Below, piece after piece: positions 1 through 9,138 of a DNA stretch of 64,000 nt (its first letter is position 1; every line of letters begins with the position of its first letter). Source of the DNA: Yponomeuta sedellus (Eukaryota > Arthropoda > Insecta > Lepidoptera > Yponomeutidae); the NCBI GenBank assembly GCA_934045075.1, contig OW203747.1:7274357-7338356 (forward strand). Reading direction: 5' to 3'. The position numbers and the translations under genes were made by a program. The notes under the pieces were generated by a model. The model was not told the DNA's origin and searched no databases. It was given only the letters and a program-made list of their open reading frames with translations.

Positions 1-464
1 GTTCTTTTGAAGACTACATCATAATGGGGAATCGAAATTGATCTGATGATGACAAAAATTGTCAAAGGAATTATTATTCTTCTCGTCTCGTAGTAGCCCT
101 TGTTTGGGCTTATTTAATTTATTTCTATTAATACTACCTAAAAACTGATTTAAACTTTTAAATCGAGAGTCTGATGAAACTAAGGTCAAATATCTAATGT
201 TCCATAATAGTGATATAAAACTTTCATAGTACATAGTAACATTTAATCTTATTTACATTATACATGGCACAAGCCTTCTCGCAGGTGGAACGGGTGGTAA
301 TAAATCCATACGGAAAGAAAGTATGGGCTTAATTACTGCGTGTGCCTAAGGCGGATTGTCAATTTCAAGATTTTAGTAAAGCATTTAAAGGCTCTAATTA
401 AGGCAACAAAGTAGGTATGTATGTAAGATTATGTATTGGCATTGCAAGTCAAGTTGAATACCTT

Positions 465-780
465 GTAGCCCTGGCTGCCTGAGTGATCTTAAACGATCAT
501 GAAGGTTAAGCAACACAGGGCGCGTCCAATACATGGATGAGTATAACGTCTATGACTAACGCTAGTGGCATTTTTTCGAGTGATTCCGTGCTTCGCAAGG
601 CACGTTAAGCAGTTGATGCCGGCTGTCGTCGGTAGATGGCAGTCGTTAAGTCAAGTCAGAGTCCTTAGGGCGGCTTGAAAACTTCTGACAGTAAGACAAG
701 CTTCTTGCAAGCTTCCACAAATCCGGACTTGGCCCCCGTGGTGAAGTGTGACCTATACCTTCCTCAGAGAAGTTAATTCC
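465..780 (+). repeat. 5S-rRNA-derived SINE, left-arm copy
   Basis: Carries the 5S-like core GGTTAAGCAAC followed by a GGATGAG box, then the body shared with other copies (accgctagtggca, gccggctgtc, gacagtaag, ggacttggcccccgtgg). It is more diverged from the window consensus than most copies, so it predates the palindrome that duplicated it. Confidence 0.75.
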
Positions 781-1485
781 CTTCTGAATGGTTTTTAGTA
801 GAGATCAATGAATTACCTATGAAATGGCAAAAGTGTCGAAATAGCAATGGTACATACTTAGATTAATTACAAATATTATATTCAAAAAGCGAATTTATGT
901 TCCCTCATACGAAATGCCAATTTCATAAGTAAATGAACCTAATGAAAAACTATTCATCCTACCTTCACACTATTTTTTAAAACCCTATGTTCCAGACAAA
1001 AAAAATGCATCTCAGGAAGGGTCCCTAAAAAAAATTCTGAACTATTTCTTCTGCTGTTTTGTCAGTGTGATTAACATTATGTTATTTTTTCTCAATATCT
1101 TGTTCTAATCGCCTTTGATGTAGGCCGCAAACAAACGGACGGACATTGCAAAACTATGTCACATTCACTGACATCGACATTCAGCATACAGAATGTTCTT
1201 TACGTTAAAATAAATTGAATTGTGCACATAATCATGGAATCTTATGCGTATAGGTGGTATCTAATGTGTTAGATTTAAGAGGACTTGAGAAAAGATGGTC
1301 AGAGATCGAAAACAAGCTCTGCAGTCACCTATTGCCTTACAGTCTGTGCCAATGATTTCCTGCACCGTTCCACTTATATTTATACTGCGTGAGAGTTATC
1401 ACTACTGTTTTTGATTCGGGCTCGTTTCTTAACGACTCGCGATGCGATAAATGTCTGAAGATACTATACTATACTGAAGATAGCA

Positions 1486-1710
1486 GAACCCGCAGTGTTT
1501 CCCGGCGCTTATCGATTTTCCCATGGGCATAAGACATTTTCCCGCAGCAAGACGCAGCCTGCGTGTTAGTTAATCCAGGGTGTCAGCCAACTCCATACCC
1601 AATTTTATTAAGATCGCTCTAGCGGTTTCGACGTGAAGAAGTGATAAACATAAGCAGTCACAAACTTTCGTCTTTAGAATATTAGTGTGAAGTGTGATAT
1701 GATGGTTATG
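1486..1710 (-). mobile_element. Helitron-like fragment, left-arm copy
   Basis: Read on the minus strand it opens with CACACTAATATT, then GACGAAAGTTTGTG and CACTTCTTCACGTC, and ends near a GGGAAAACACTGCGGG-type tail. These are the landmarks of the clearer element at 57294-57497. The expected terminal CTAG is changed to CTAT, so it is degenerate. Confidence 0.5.
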
Positions 1711-1745
1711 TTATAGTATTAAGCGATATAAAAAAAGTAAAAGTT

Positions 1746-1905
1746 AACGAAACATAACGCAACCTTACGCCTGTATCCCAGAGATAGCGATAAGCAGAGA
1801 TAGCGACTGCCACTTGCCACGATCCTGACAGATAGCCTTCCTTTCATCGCCGTTCATTAGTTGCATGCACGCACTCTGGTTCCGGCGAACCAAAAATGAT
1901 TTGGG
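1746..1905 (-). mobile_element. LINE 3' end fragment, left-arm copy
   Basis: The minus strand reads GTGCGTGCATGCAACTAATG, then a GTCAGGATCGTGGCAAGTGG motif and GGGATACAGGCG, as in the fuller LINE at 53347-53632. It is a short C-terminal coding plus 3' remnant. Confidence 0.6.
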
Positions 1906-1964
1906 AGCAAACCAAAAATGAAACTGAGATATATTTATTATCGGTTCAGAAATTAAAACTTACA

Positions 1965-2141
1965 CTATTTTTATTTTTAATGCACTAACCCGTGCTAAGG
2001 AACAAATTTAAAAACCTATTTAGAGGCTAAAAATTTCACCCATGCCGGGATTCGAACCCGCAACCTCTGGCTATCCGTACCAGCGCTCTACCAATTGAGC
2101 CAATGGGCGACTCACGGCATCAGTGAAATTTCGAACCTCTT
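1965..2141 (-). repeat. tRNA-like repeat unit, left copy at palindrome centre
   Basis: Reverse-strand copy of the 305-bp family: tRNA-like body with A box TGGCTCAATTGG and B box GGTTCGAATCC, then a TAGCCTCTAAATAGG tail and GCACGGGTTAGTGCATTAA end. The D, anticodon and T arms can be folded, but the anticodon loop has C where U33 is expected, so a functional tRNA is unlikely. It is head-to-head with the next unit. Confidence 0.8.
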
Positions 2142-2361
2142 AAGTCAGATGTCGCTGCCTGTACGTAATACAGAGAATATTGTAAAGAGGTTCGAAATTT
2201 CACTGATGCCGTGAGTCGCCCATTGGCTCAATTGGTAGAGCGCTGGTATGGATAGCCAGAGGTTGCGGGTTCGAATCCCGGCATGGGTGAAATTTTTAGC
2301 CTCTAAATAGGTTTTTAAATTTGTTCCTTAGCACGGGTTAGTGCATTAAAAATAAAAATAG
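2142..2361 (+). repeat. tRNA-like repeat unit, right copy at palindrome centre
   Basis: Same family on the plus strand, including its 5' flank AGATGTCGCTGCCTGTACG. The 43-nt palindrome spacer is entirely this flank, so the symmetry breaks exactly inside one unit. The anticodon-loop region differs from the left copy by one base (TATGG versus TACGG). Confidence 0.8.
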
Positions 2362-2434
2362 TGTAAGTTTTAATTTCTGAACCGATAATAAATATATCTC
2401 AGTTTCATTTTTGGTTTGCTCCCAAATCATTTTT

Positions 2435-2580
2435 GGTTCGCCGGAACCAGAGTGCGTGCATGCAACTAATGAACGGCGATGAAAGGAAGGCTATCTGTCA
2501 GGATCGTGGCAAGTGGCAGTCGCTATCTCTGCTTATCGCTATCTCTGGGATACAGGCGTAAGGTTGCGTTATGTTTCGTT
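2435..2580 (+). mobile_element. LINE 3' end fragment, right-arm copy
   Basis: Mirror copy of 1746-1905, now in sense: GTGCGTGCATGCAACTAATG, GATCGTGGCAAGTGGCAGTC, GGGATACAGGCG. Same LINE family as 53347-53632. Confidence 0.6.
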
Positions 2581-2624
2581 AACTTTTACTTTTTTTATAT
2601 CGCTTAATACTATAACATAACCAT

Positions 2625-2850
2625 CATATCACACTTCACACTAATATTCTAAAGACGAAAGTTTGTGACTGCTTATGTTTATCACTTCTTCACGTCGAAA
2701 CCGCTAGAGCGATCTTAATAAAATTGGGTATGGAGTTGGCTGACACCCTGGATTAACTAACACGCAGGCTGCGTCTTGCTGCGGGAAAATGTCTTATGCC
2801 CATGGGAAAATCGATAAGCGCCGGGAAACACTGCGGGTTCTGCTATCTTC
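2625..2850 (+). mobile_element. Helitron-like fragment, right-arm copy
   Basis: Mirror of 1486-1710: TTCACACTAATATTC, then GACGAAAGTTTGTG, ending TTCTGCTATC where an intact Helitron end would read CTAG. Confidence 0.5.
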
Positions 2851-3548
2851 AGTATAGTATAGTATCTTCAGACATTTATCGCATCGCGAGTCGTTAAGAA
2901 ACGAGCCCGAATCAAAAACAGTAGTGATAACTCTCACGCAGTATAAATATAAGTGGAACGGTGCAGGAAATCATTGGCACAGACTGTAAGGCAATAGGTG
3001 ACTGCAGAGCTTGTTTTCGATCTCTGACCATCTTTTCTCAAGTCCTCTTAAATCTAACACATTAGATACCACCTATACGCATAAGATTCCATGATTATGT
3101 GCACAATTAATTTTTTTTTTACGTAAAGAACATTCTGTATGCTGAATGTCGATGTCAGTGAATGTGACATAGTTTTGCAATGTCCGTCCGTTTGTTTGCG
3201 GCCTACATCAAAGGCGATTAGAACAAGATATTGAGAAAAAATAACATAATGTTAATCACACTGACAAAACAGCAGAAGAAATAGTTCAGAATTTTTTTAG
3301 GGACCCTTCCTGAGATGCATTTTTTTCTTGTCTGAAACATAGGGTTTTAAAAATTTGTGTGAAGGTAGGATGAATAGTTTTTCATTAGGTTCATTTACTT
3401 ATGAAATTGGCATTTCGTATGAGGGAACATAAATTCGCTTTTTGAATATAATATTTGTAATTAATCTAAGTATGTACCATTGCTATTTCGACACTTTTGC
3501 CATTTCATAGGTAATTCATTGATCTCTTTACTAAAAACCATTCAGAAG

Positions 3549-3864
3549 GGAATTAACTTCTCTGAGGAAGGTATAGGTCACACTTCACCACGGGGGCCAA
3601 GTCCGGATTTGTGGAAGCTTGCAAGAAGCTTGTCTTACTGTCAGAAGTTTTCAAGCCGCCCTAAGGACTCTGACTTGACTTAACGACTGCCATCTACCGA
3701 CGACAGCCGGCATCAACTGCTTAACGTGCCTTGCGAAGCACGGAATCACTCGAAAAAATGCCACTAGCGTTAGTCATAGACGTTATACTCATCCATGTAT
3801 TGGACGCGCCCTGTGTTGCTTAACCTTCATGATCGTTTAAGATCACTCAGGCAGCCGGGGCTAC
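3549..3864 (-). repeat. 5S-rRNA-derived SINE, right-arm copy
   Basis: Mirror of 465-780 on the other palindrome arm. One visible arm difference is CAGCCGGGG here against the complement of CCCTGGCTG on the left. Confidence 0.75.
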
Positions 3865-4373
3865 AAGGTATTCAACTTGACTTGCAATGCCAATACATAA
3901 TCTTACATACATACCTACTTTGTTGCCTTAATTAGAGCCTTTAAATGCTTTACTAAAATCTTGAAATTGACAATCCGCCTTAGGCACACGCAGTAATTAA
4001 GCCCATACTTTCTTTCCGTATGGATTTATTACCACCCGTTCCACCTGCGAGAAGGCTTGTGCCATGTATAATGTAAATAAGATTAAATGTTACTATGTAC
4101 TATGAAAGTTTTATATCACTATTATGGAACATTAGATATTTGACCTTAGTTTCATCAGACTCTCGATTTAAAAGTTTAAATCAGTTTTTAGGTAGTATTA
4201 ATAGAAATAAATTAAATAAGCCCAAACAAGGGCTACTACGAGACGAGAAGAATAATAATTCCTTTGACAATTTTTGTCATCATCAGATCAATTTCGATTC
4301 CCCATTATGATGTAGTCTTCAAAAGAACTATCTAATATGCCAATTTTCAACAGAATACGGTATCTAGTGAAAT

Positions 4374-4500
4374 TTCAGAAAAACACATCATCTGTTCTGT
4401 CTTTAGGGGTAAGTATTTTTTCTCATTTAACCAGGACTAACATTTAACCTTCAACCTATCTTCAATATATAAAGTGCTTCGCTCTGAACTGTTTAGCCGT
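4374..4500 (+). promoter_or_regulatory. promoter of the broken beta-propeller gene
   Basis: This stretch aligns with the region upstream of the intact minus-strand paralogue (7092-7230): shared GAAATTTCAG, TCTTTAGGGGTA, a TTCAATATATAAAG TATA box at 4462-4473 and AACTGTTTAGCCGTGCGAT around the expected start near 4492. The homology shows the whole gene, promoter included, was duplicated. Confidence 0.6.
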
Positions 4501-4564
4501 GCGATATCCTAAAAAATAATTTGCTGGTACCTAAACTAAACACAGGTCAATTTTCAAATTCTGG

Positions 4565-4790
4565 ATGGCGTTTCGCTTCCAGTACTTTTGCAAGCCTTCA
4601 TCGCAGATGTGATTGATAAAGATAGCCCTATTAACGGAACACTATCCCTGGAACAATGCGCCAATCTTTTCAAAATAAAAGACAATTATTATGTCCTTGA
4701 AGAAACAAGGACCATTTCTGGCCTCCCGGCTGACTTGCATATCGACTGGAAATCTGGGGACATAAACTACGCCCTAATAAGCACTATTGG
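4565..4790 (+). pseudogene. truncated ommochrome-binding-protein-like gene
   Basis: An ATGGCGTTTCGC start at 4565 matches the intact paralogue, but about 10 nt are missing in the signal-peptide region, which shifts the frame; a stop follows 15 codons later. In the shifted frame from 4588 the mature N-terminus is clear: VIDKDSPINGT, a cysteine, then TISGLPADLHIDWKSGD. Similarity stops near 4790, after the first propeller strand, and unrelated AT-rich DNA plus a tRNA-like repeat follow. The AG before ATG in the paralogues is GG here. It is inverted relative to the intact copy at 6148-7038. I judge it dead, though a short peptide is possible. Confidence 0.85.
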
Positions 4791-4867
4791 TATTGTTGTT
4801 CTCATTTTATGTTTATATTTGTTTCGTGACCACTGTAACTTATTGAACAAATATTCCGGAGTCTCGG

Positions 4868-5019
4868 TTTTTATGAATATTGTAAAGAGGTTCGAAATTT
4901 CACTGATGCCGTGAGTCGCCCATTGGCTCAATTGGTAGAGCGCTGGTACGGATAGCCAGAGGTTGCGGGTTCGAATCCCGGCATGGGTGAAATTTTTAGC
5001 CTCTAAATAGGTTTTTAAA
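4868..5019 (+). repeat. tRNA-like repeat unit
   Basis: Starts at GAATATTGTAAAGAGG and ends after AAATAGGTTTTTAAATT, with intact A and B boxes. It lies just beyond the end of propeller-gene homology, 3' of the pseudogene. Confidence 0.8.
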
Positions 5020-5139
5020 TTAAAACTTACATTACTTAAAACTAAATACCCAATTTGCTAAGAAAAAAAAAGCAGTATTGCCCTCTATGCATCACAAAAA
5101 GACCACCTACCCTCACAACAATAATTCCCTGCATACTTC

Positions 5140-5190
5140 TTCTTCAGGCTATATTAAGTAGTCCACTGCTGGACATAGCCCTCCCCTGCA
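5140..5190 (-). mobile_element. RTE-like LINE 3' tip
   Basis: Reads CTTCTTCTTCAGGCTATATT then GTCCACTGCTGGACATAGCC, the reverse complement of the LINE end at 33781-33853. Only the last codons and tail remain. Confidence 0.6.
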
Positions 5191-5228
5191 TACACAGTCC
5201 ACAATCAGCCGTTTTGGCACAAAGCAAT

Positions 5229-5786
5229 GCATAAATGGCGGTCAAAGGCGTACTCATACAAGAAAAGGGAACGTCTGTCAAATTTTTTGACTAATTAATT
5301 TTGACATATTCCGACTGTCAAAATTAATCTACGCTGTCCGTTCTTCTGTGTATTTCCGCTCGTCTATGGCCACGCCTGTCAGCGCCATCTATGAATTGCT
5401 TTGAGAATTTGGGCTGGACGGCTCATTCATAGATGGCGCACACAGGCGTGGCTCTAGAACCGGAATACGGCTGTCAAAATCAATCTGCGCCGAGCGAAAT
5501 TTGCAAACGTGTCCTTGAGTGGAGACCGCGACTGCAAACGTATCCTTGAGTGGAGACCGCGACTCGGCAAACGTAGTGTAGGACCCCCTCCGACTAGATG
5601 ACGATCTGCGAAAAACTGCAGGCAGATGCTGGATGCGGCAAGCTGAAGACAGGGCGCTATGGCGCTCATTAGGGGAGGGCTATGTCCAGCAGTGGACTAG
5701 TATAGCCTGACGAAGACGACGAGAGCAAAATTTGACAGGCATGTCTCCGTTCTTGTATGCGCACGCCTATAAGCGCCATTTATTCA
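5229..5786. mobile_element. fold-back MITE interrupted by a LINE piece
   Basis: Outer imperfect inverted arms (5229-5285 and 5726-5786) share ATAAATGGCG, AGGCGT, CATACAAGAA and CTGTCAAATTT. Inner arms at 5369-5396 and 5425-5452 form a 28-nt stem with a few mismatches (GCCACGCCTGT through CGCCATCTATGAAT). The right side is split by an RTE-like fragment (5507-5722). Nested stems and no coding capacity fit a non-autonomous fold-back element; the superfamily is not resolved. Confidence 0.6.
5507..5722 (+). mobile_element. RTE-like LINE C-terminal fragment
   Basis: Encodes the degraded end of the protein seen better at 33414-33827: DDLRKTAG, then a WMRQAEDRALWRSLGEGYV-like stretch, followed by a GAAGACGACGAG tail. 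A 31-bp unit (5503-5533 and 5534-5564) is tandemly duplicated inside it. Confidence 0.65.
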
Positions 5787-5989
5787 CGAGTTTCCACAGA
5801 AAAAAATGTTGTTTAATATCGTTCCTATGAATGTTATAACTAACACGTCCCTTTGGAGACACTTACACTCTTTATTCTCGTGGTAACGCATGATGAAATG
5901 TTACCAACGGCTATCTATATACTCTTGCGAGAACTCTGTGGTATGATCAGGTAGGAGGAATGAAAAACATTGTGGAATAAAAAAGATAA

Positions 5990-6030
5990 ATATTTTTTTA
6001 TTTTATTATTTATTTCATACAATTAGGTGT
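5990..6030 (-). terminator. putative polyadenylation region
   Basis: On the minus strand, about 120-150 nt after the stop of the gene at 6148-7038, the sequence is rich in AATAAA-type hexamers (plus-strand TTTATT runs). A plausible 3' end; not diagnostic in AT-rich DNA. Confidence 0.35.
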
Positions 6031-6147
6031 AATTGATGAGAGATTAGGTGTAATTCAACAAAAAATTGCAACAATCACGTTAAAATCGACGTAAATTTTC
6101 GGCTATATCAGGCATCAAATTAGTTTATACCAAAACGTAGTTTCTTC

Positions 6148-7038
6148 TTACACCTTTTTGCAGGGATTCTCTTCGTAATGCTTAAATTTCTTGAGAGCTC
6201 CATGAACACCGATGTACAGATTGCTTACATCATCCAGAGCAAAAGTGTTAACATCGGTTTGTCCGAACGATCCCCAATAATTGGCAGTCGCCGTATTACC
6301 TTCCACATGATACCAACGGCTGTCCTCGTCCATCGCAAAGACCTCATCGTCATCCTTGACAACGTAAAAATCAAAACTTTTGTCGCTAGGCAAACCTTCA
6401 ATTTTGTCGGGTACAGTCTGGCCAACCTTCAAAACGTATGCAAATTTCGTGTCAGTGAAAAAGATGTTGCCTAGAGGATCAACAGTGATACCGTGACCGC
6501 TCGGAACGGCAGGGAAGTCTTCAATAGTCTTGCCATCTTCTGTGATTTTGTAGACTTTGTTATCCGGGTATGTCGCTATGTACATGACACTTCCGTCTTT
6601 TGTTAGAGACGCGTACATGACATCGTGTCCAGATGCCGCATATAACTCAGTAGAACCATCCTCCTTTTGCTTGTAAACACCGTCGTCAGTGGCGAAGTAT
6701 ACAATATTGTTTGTCTGGTCGATAGCAGTGGATTGTCCATCGGCTACCTCTACTTTCTTTTCTAGGCCAGTCTGTTTGCTTATAACGTACAAGGCCATCT
6801 GTCCAGTAGTCTGTATGAGGGTGTAGTAGATGTCCCCAGTTTTCCAGTCGATATGCAAGTCAGCCGGAATGCCAGAAATAGTCCTTGTTTCTTCAAGAAC
6901 GAAATAATTGTCGTTCATTTCGAGGATTTTCTCGCATTGCTCCGCGGATAATGTTCCGTTAATAAAGCTAACTCTATCGATCACGTTAGCGATCACGGTG
7001 TGCAAAAGTGCTACCATTATCAGGGAGCGAAACGCCAT
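6148..7038 (-). CDS. ommochrome-binding-protein-like secreted beta-propeller
   Basis: 296 residues from ATG at 7038; an in-frame GTG seven codons upstream is not needed. Residues 1-18 form a signal peptide (MAFRSLIMVALLHTVIA). The mature chain has six repeated hydrophobic-strand blocks near residues 62-75, 105-123, 145-165, 183-203, 224-244 and 264-286, of the type IDQTNNIVYFATDDGVYK and LDDVSNLYIGVHGALKKF, suggesting a six-bladed propeller of the NHL/SMP-30 kind. Only two cysteines (35 and 293) occur, one per end, and would close the ring. N27 is a glycosylation sequon. The blade pattern fits lepidopteran ommochrome-binding proteins, haemolymph carriers of tryptophan-derived pigment; ligand binding is inferred. 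It is roughly two-thirds identical by eye to 23449-24330 and appears to be a single exon, since a pyrimidine tract and CAG just before ATG could be an acceptor. Confidence 0.8.
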   Translation of the reverse strand: MAFRSLIMVALLHTVIANVIDRVSFINGTLSAEQCEKILEMNDNYFVLEETRTISGIPADLHIDWKTGDIYYTLIQTTGQMALYVISKQTGLEKKVEVADGQSTAIDQTNNIVYFATDDGVYKQKEDGSTELYAASGHDVMYASLTKDGSVMYIATYPDNKVYKITEDGKTIEDFPAVPSGHGITVDPLGNIFFTDTKFAYVLKVGQTVPDKIEGLPSDKSFDFYVVKDDDEVFAMDEDSRWYHVEGNTATANYWGSFGQTDVNTFALDDVSNLYIGVHGALKKFKHYEENPCKKV

Positions 7039-7091
7039 CTGGAAAAAAGAAATTGACACGTGTTTTATTAAGGCAACAGAGAATATTTTTT

Positions 7092-7100
7092 TCAGGACAT
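7092..7100 (-). promoter_or_regulatory. two-codon upstream ORF in the leader
   Basis: ATG TCC TGA lies in the predicted 5' leader, about 54 nt before the main ATG. In the broken paralogue the same place reads ATA TCC TAA. If transcribed unspliced it could dampen translation; this is inference. Confidence 0.35.
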
Positions 7101-7110
7101 CGCACGGTTA

Positions 7111-7230
7111 ACTAATACAAAGGGCAGTACTTTAAATATTGAAGCTACGTCGATGAGAAGATGCTATTTCTACATAAATAAGAAATATACCTACCCCTAA
7201 AGATAGAAGAGATGTTGGGGTTTCCTGAAA
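7111..7230 (-). promoter_or_regulatory. promoter of the intact propeller gene
   Basis: A TATA-like AATATTTAAA lies at 7131-7140 (minus) and an ATTAGT initiator-like site at 7111-7116, about 25 nt downstream. The block aligns over more than 100 nt with the region before the pseudogene, including TCTTTAGGGGTA and CCGTGCGAT, so these positions are conserved between paralogues. Confidence 0.6.
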
Positions 7231-7257
7231 TTTCTCGTGATGTCTTATTCTTTTACT

Positions 7258-7570
7258 ATTTTTATTTTTAATGCACTAACCCGTGCTAAGAACCATTTTA
7301 AAAACCTATTATAGGCTAAAAATTTCATCCATGCTGGGATTCGAACCCGCGACCTCTGGCTATCCGTGCCAACGCTCTTCCAACTGAGCTAATAGGCGAA
7401 TCACTGGCATCAGTGATATGTCGAACCTCTTTACAATACTCTCTGTATTACGTAAGACATCTGGCTGAAGTAATTTGCATTTCTTGCAGCCCGAGTACCT
7501 ACTTTGCAGTGAGGTTTTTTTACATCGGAATAATTTCACTGTAACCACATGATTATATATAATAATATTA
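7258..7570 (-). repeat. tRNA-like repeat unit, nearly full length
   Basis: Contains the complete unit on the minus strand: ATCATGTGG start, AAAGTAGGTACTCGGG, AATACAGAGAG, tRNA-like body, TAGCC tail and GTGCATTAA end. It sits just upstream of the propeller-gene promoter and may have cut off distal control sequence. Confidence 0.75.
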
Positions 7571-7588
7571 CATATAAATAGATATTTT

Positions 7589-7975
7589 ACTCGTAGCCTA
7601 GGCGAACCGAGTGATTGGATTGATTCCAATCACTCGGTTCGCCTAGGCTACGAGTTAAGCAACAATAGGCGCGGTCAGGTACAGGATGGGTGAGCATCCC
7701 GTGACTACCGCTAGTGGCATTTTTCCGAGCGCTTCCGTGCTTCGCAAGACACGTTAAGCCGTTGGTGCCGGCTGTCATATAATGGCAGTCGTTAAGCCAT
7801 GTCAGAGGCCTTATGGGCGGCTTGATAACTTTGACAGTAAGGCCCGCCACTGTCTTACAATCCTCCACCAACCCGGACTTGGCCCCCGCGGTGGAGTATG
7901 GCCTAACCTTCCTGCGATGCAGGAAGAGACCCGTGCCCCAGCAGTGTGGACATACAAGGGTTGATAACCCTGGTT
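7589..7975 (+). repeat. 5S-derived SINE with inverted head
   Basis: Body is near consensus (TTAAGCAACAATAGGCGCGG, GGATGGGTGAG, through CAGTGTGGACATACAAGGG and GTTGATAAC). The 5' head is present twice in opposite orientation: 7589-7619 and 7625-7655 are perfect 31-nt complements around a 5-nt loop, where normal copies have a single head. Confidence 0.85.
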
Positions 7976-8121
7976 ATTGATTACAGATTACACTGGTTAT
8001 TAAAACAAAAAAACATAATTATGCTACTTATTTTCTACGCTTAAACATTGTAACTGAGGCTACGATTTAGATGGGTTCATTAATCATAATAGTAGATTTT
8101 TTTAGGCCTAGCTTTTGGCCT

Positions 8122-8176
8122 AGCCGTTACACGAATCTGATATGTACCTTGTACATATCAGATTCGTGTAACGGCT
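8122..8176. repeat. perfect 26-bp fold-back hairpin
   Basis: 8122-8147 and 8151-8176 are exact complements separated by CTT (arm begins AGCCGTTACACG). The right arm runs straight into a 5'-truncated tRNA-derived SINE. Confidence 0.9.
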
Positions 8177-8445
8177 TCACGCTAACGTTCAAGGAAAACA
8201 TCGTGAGGAAACCCGCGGCTTTGTTGGCTCCACACGTATTGGCTAGTCTTTCCTGTGGAATAGGCCGACTAAGCTGTCAGGATGGTATAGGTGCTGGACA
8301 AGCCTACACCATCTTTAAAACCATGTCCCAGGCACTACAGCGTCGGAGTGGTCCCTTAACCCATCTATTGTGAGTGAAGATATCACTGGACGCCGCTGTA
8401 TAAATCATCTCATTAAGTAGATGCAAAAGGCTAATATTATTATTA
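8168..8445 (+). repeat. tRNA-derived SINE, 5' truncated
   Basis: Shares GGAAAACATCGTGAGGAAAC, GGCTCCACACGTATTGGC, GACTAAGCTGTCAGGATGG and AAGTAGATGCAAAAGG with fuller copies at 33870-34275 and 46425-46822, and ends in (ATT)n. The tRNA head is missing. Confidence 0.75.
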
Positions 8446-8559
8446 TTAACGGCTAAGCCCAGAGACAGATTTCTCCTTTTTGTAGTAAAACGGTAAGGGA
8501 TCGTTGTCGACTAGGGAACATTAAAAAAACCAGAGAACAAATTAGTTTAGTGTTACATA

Positions 8560-8860
8560 CCTTCATGAGTGCCATCGTTGAAAACAAGCTCTGCAGTCAC
8601 CTATTGCTACACAAACTGTGCCAATGATTTCCTTCACCGTTCCACTTATATTTATACTGAGAGTGAGAGTTATCAGAACTGTTTTCAATTCGGACTTGTT
8701 GTTTTAGGTATAAATTATTCGCACAAACAAAAATTCGTATATCTAGTACCAAGACAGAAGGTAATCTTATTTCATAATGAAGCGCGGTGTTCACTTTTTT
8801 TGATTAGCCTTTAAATATCCCGCTGCAGGGCACAGGCCTTCTCGAAGAGATAGATTGTGG
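8560..8860 (+). repeat. dispersed repeat shared with palindrome arms
   Basis: GAAAACAAGCTCTGCAGTC, CAATGATTTCCTTCACCGTT and CCACTTATATTTATACTG recur at 1310-1420 and, inverted, at 2900-3010. No coding signal; probably a non-coding part of a transposon. Confidence 0.5.
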
Positions 8861-9138
8861 GCTTAATTAACACTCGTGCCCGGTCGATTGGCAGGACCAC
8901 CTAATCTCACTACGAAAATGGACTGTAACGCCGGGAATTACGGTAATAACATTGTAAAAGTCTCCATAACATTTTACCTAATAATTAGTCTCGTTTAATA
9001 TAACGTAATTTTTATAGATTTTAACACATTAACACACAAGAGTGGGTATATCTGTCATTTGAGGGCTTGAAAACACACAAAAAACAGGTACCAAAGCACT
9101 CCTTCGAAGCAATTTACTTAATCTGTGCTTACTTATAC

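Larger units (their letters stand above)
1..4328. repeat. 4.3-kb palindrome with 2.14-kb inverted arms
   Basis: Positions 1-2141 are the reverse complement of 2185-4328, with a 43-nt spacer (2142-2184). Base 1 pairs with base 4328 and base 2141 with base 2185, so the arms differ by only about 3 nt in net length. The substitutions and small indels I could spot (for example opposite 475, 799, 970 and 1210) suggest about 99% identity. The arms are mosaics of older repeats: a 5S-derived SINE, a LINE 3' end, a Helitron-like piece and a tRNA-like element. The left arm reaches the first base, so the true outer end is not visible. It could be a recent inverted duplication, a gene-converted palindrome or an assembly join. 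Confidence 0.95.

Noticed and set aside
2218..2290. Functional tRNA gene
   Set aside because: Both promoter boxes are present, but the anticodon loop lacks U33, the acceptor relies on wobble pairs and many near-identical dispersed copies exist.
6178..6474. Plus-strand frames within 6148-7038
   Set aside because: Shadows of the minus-strand propeller gene.
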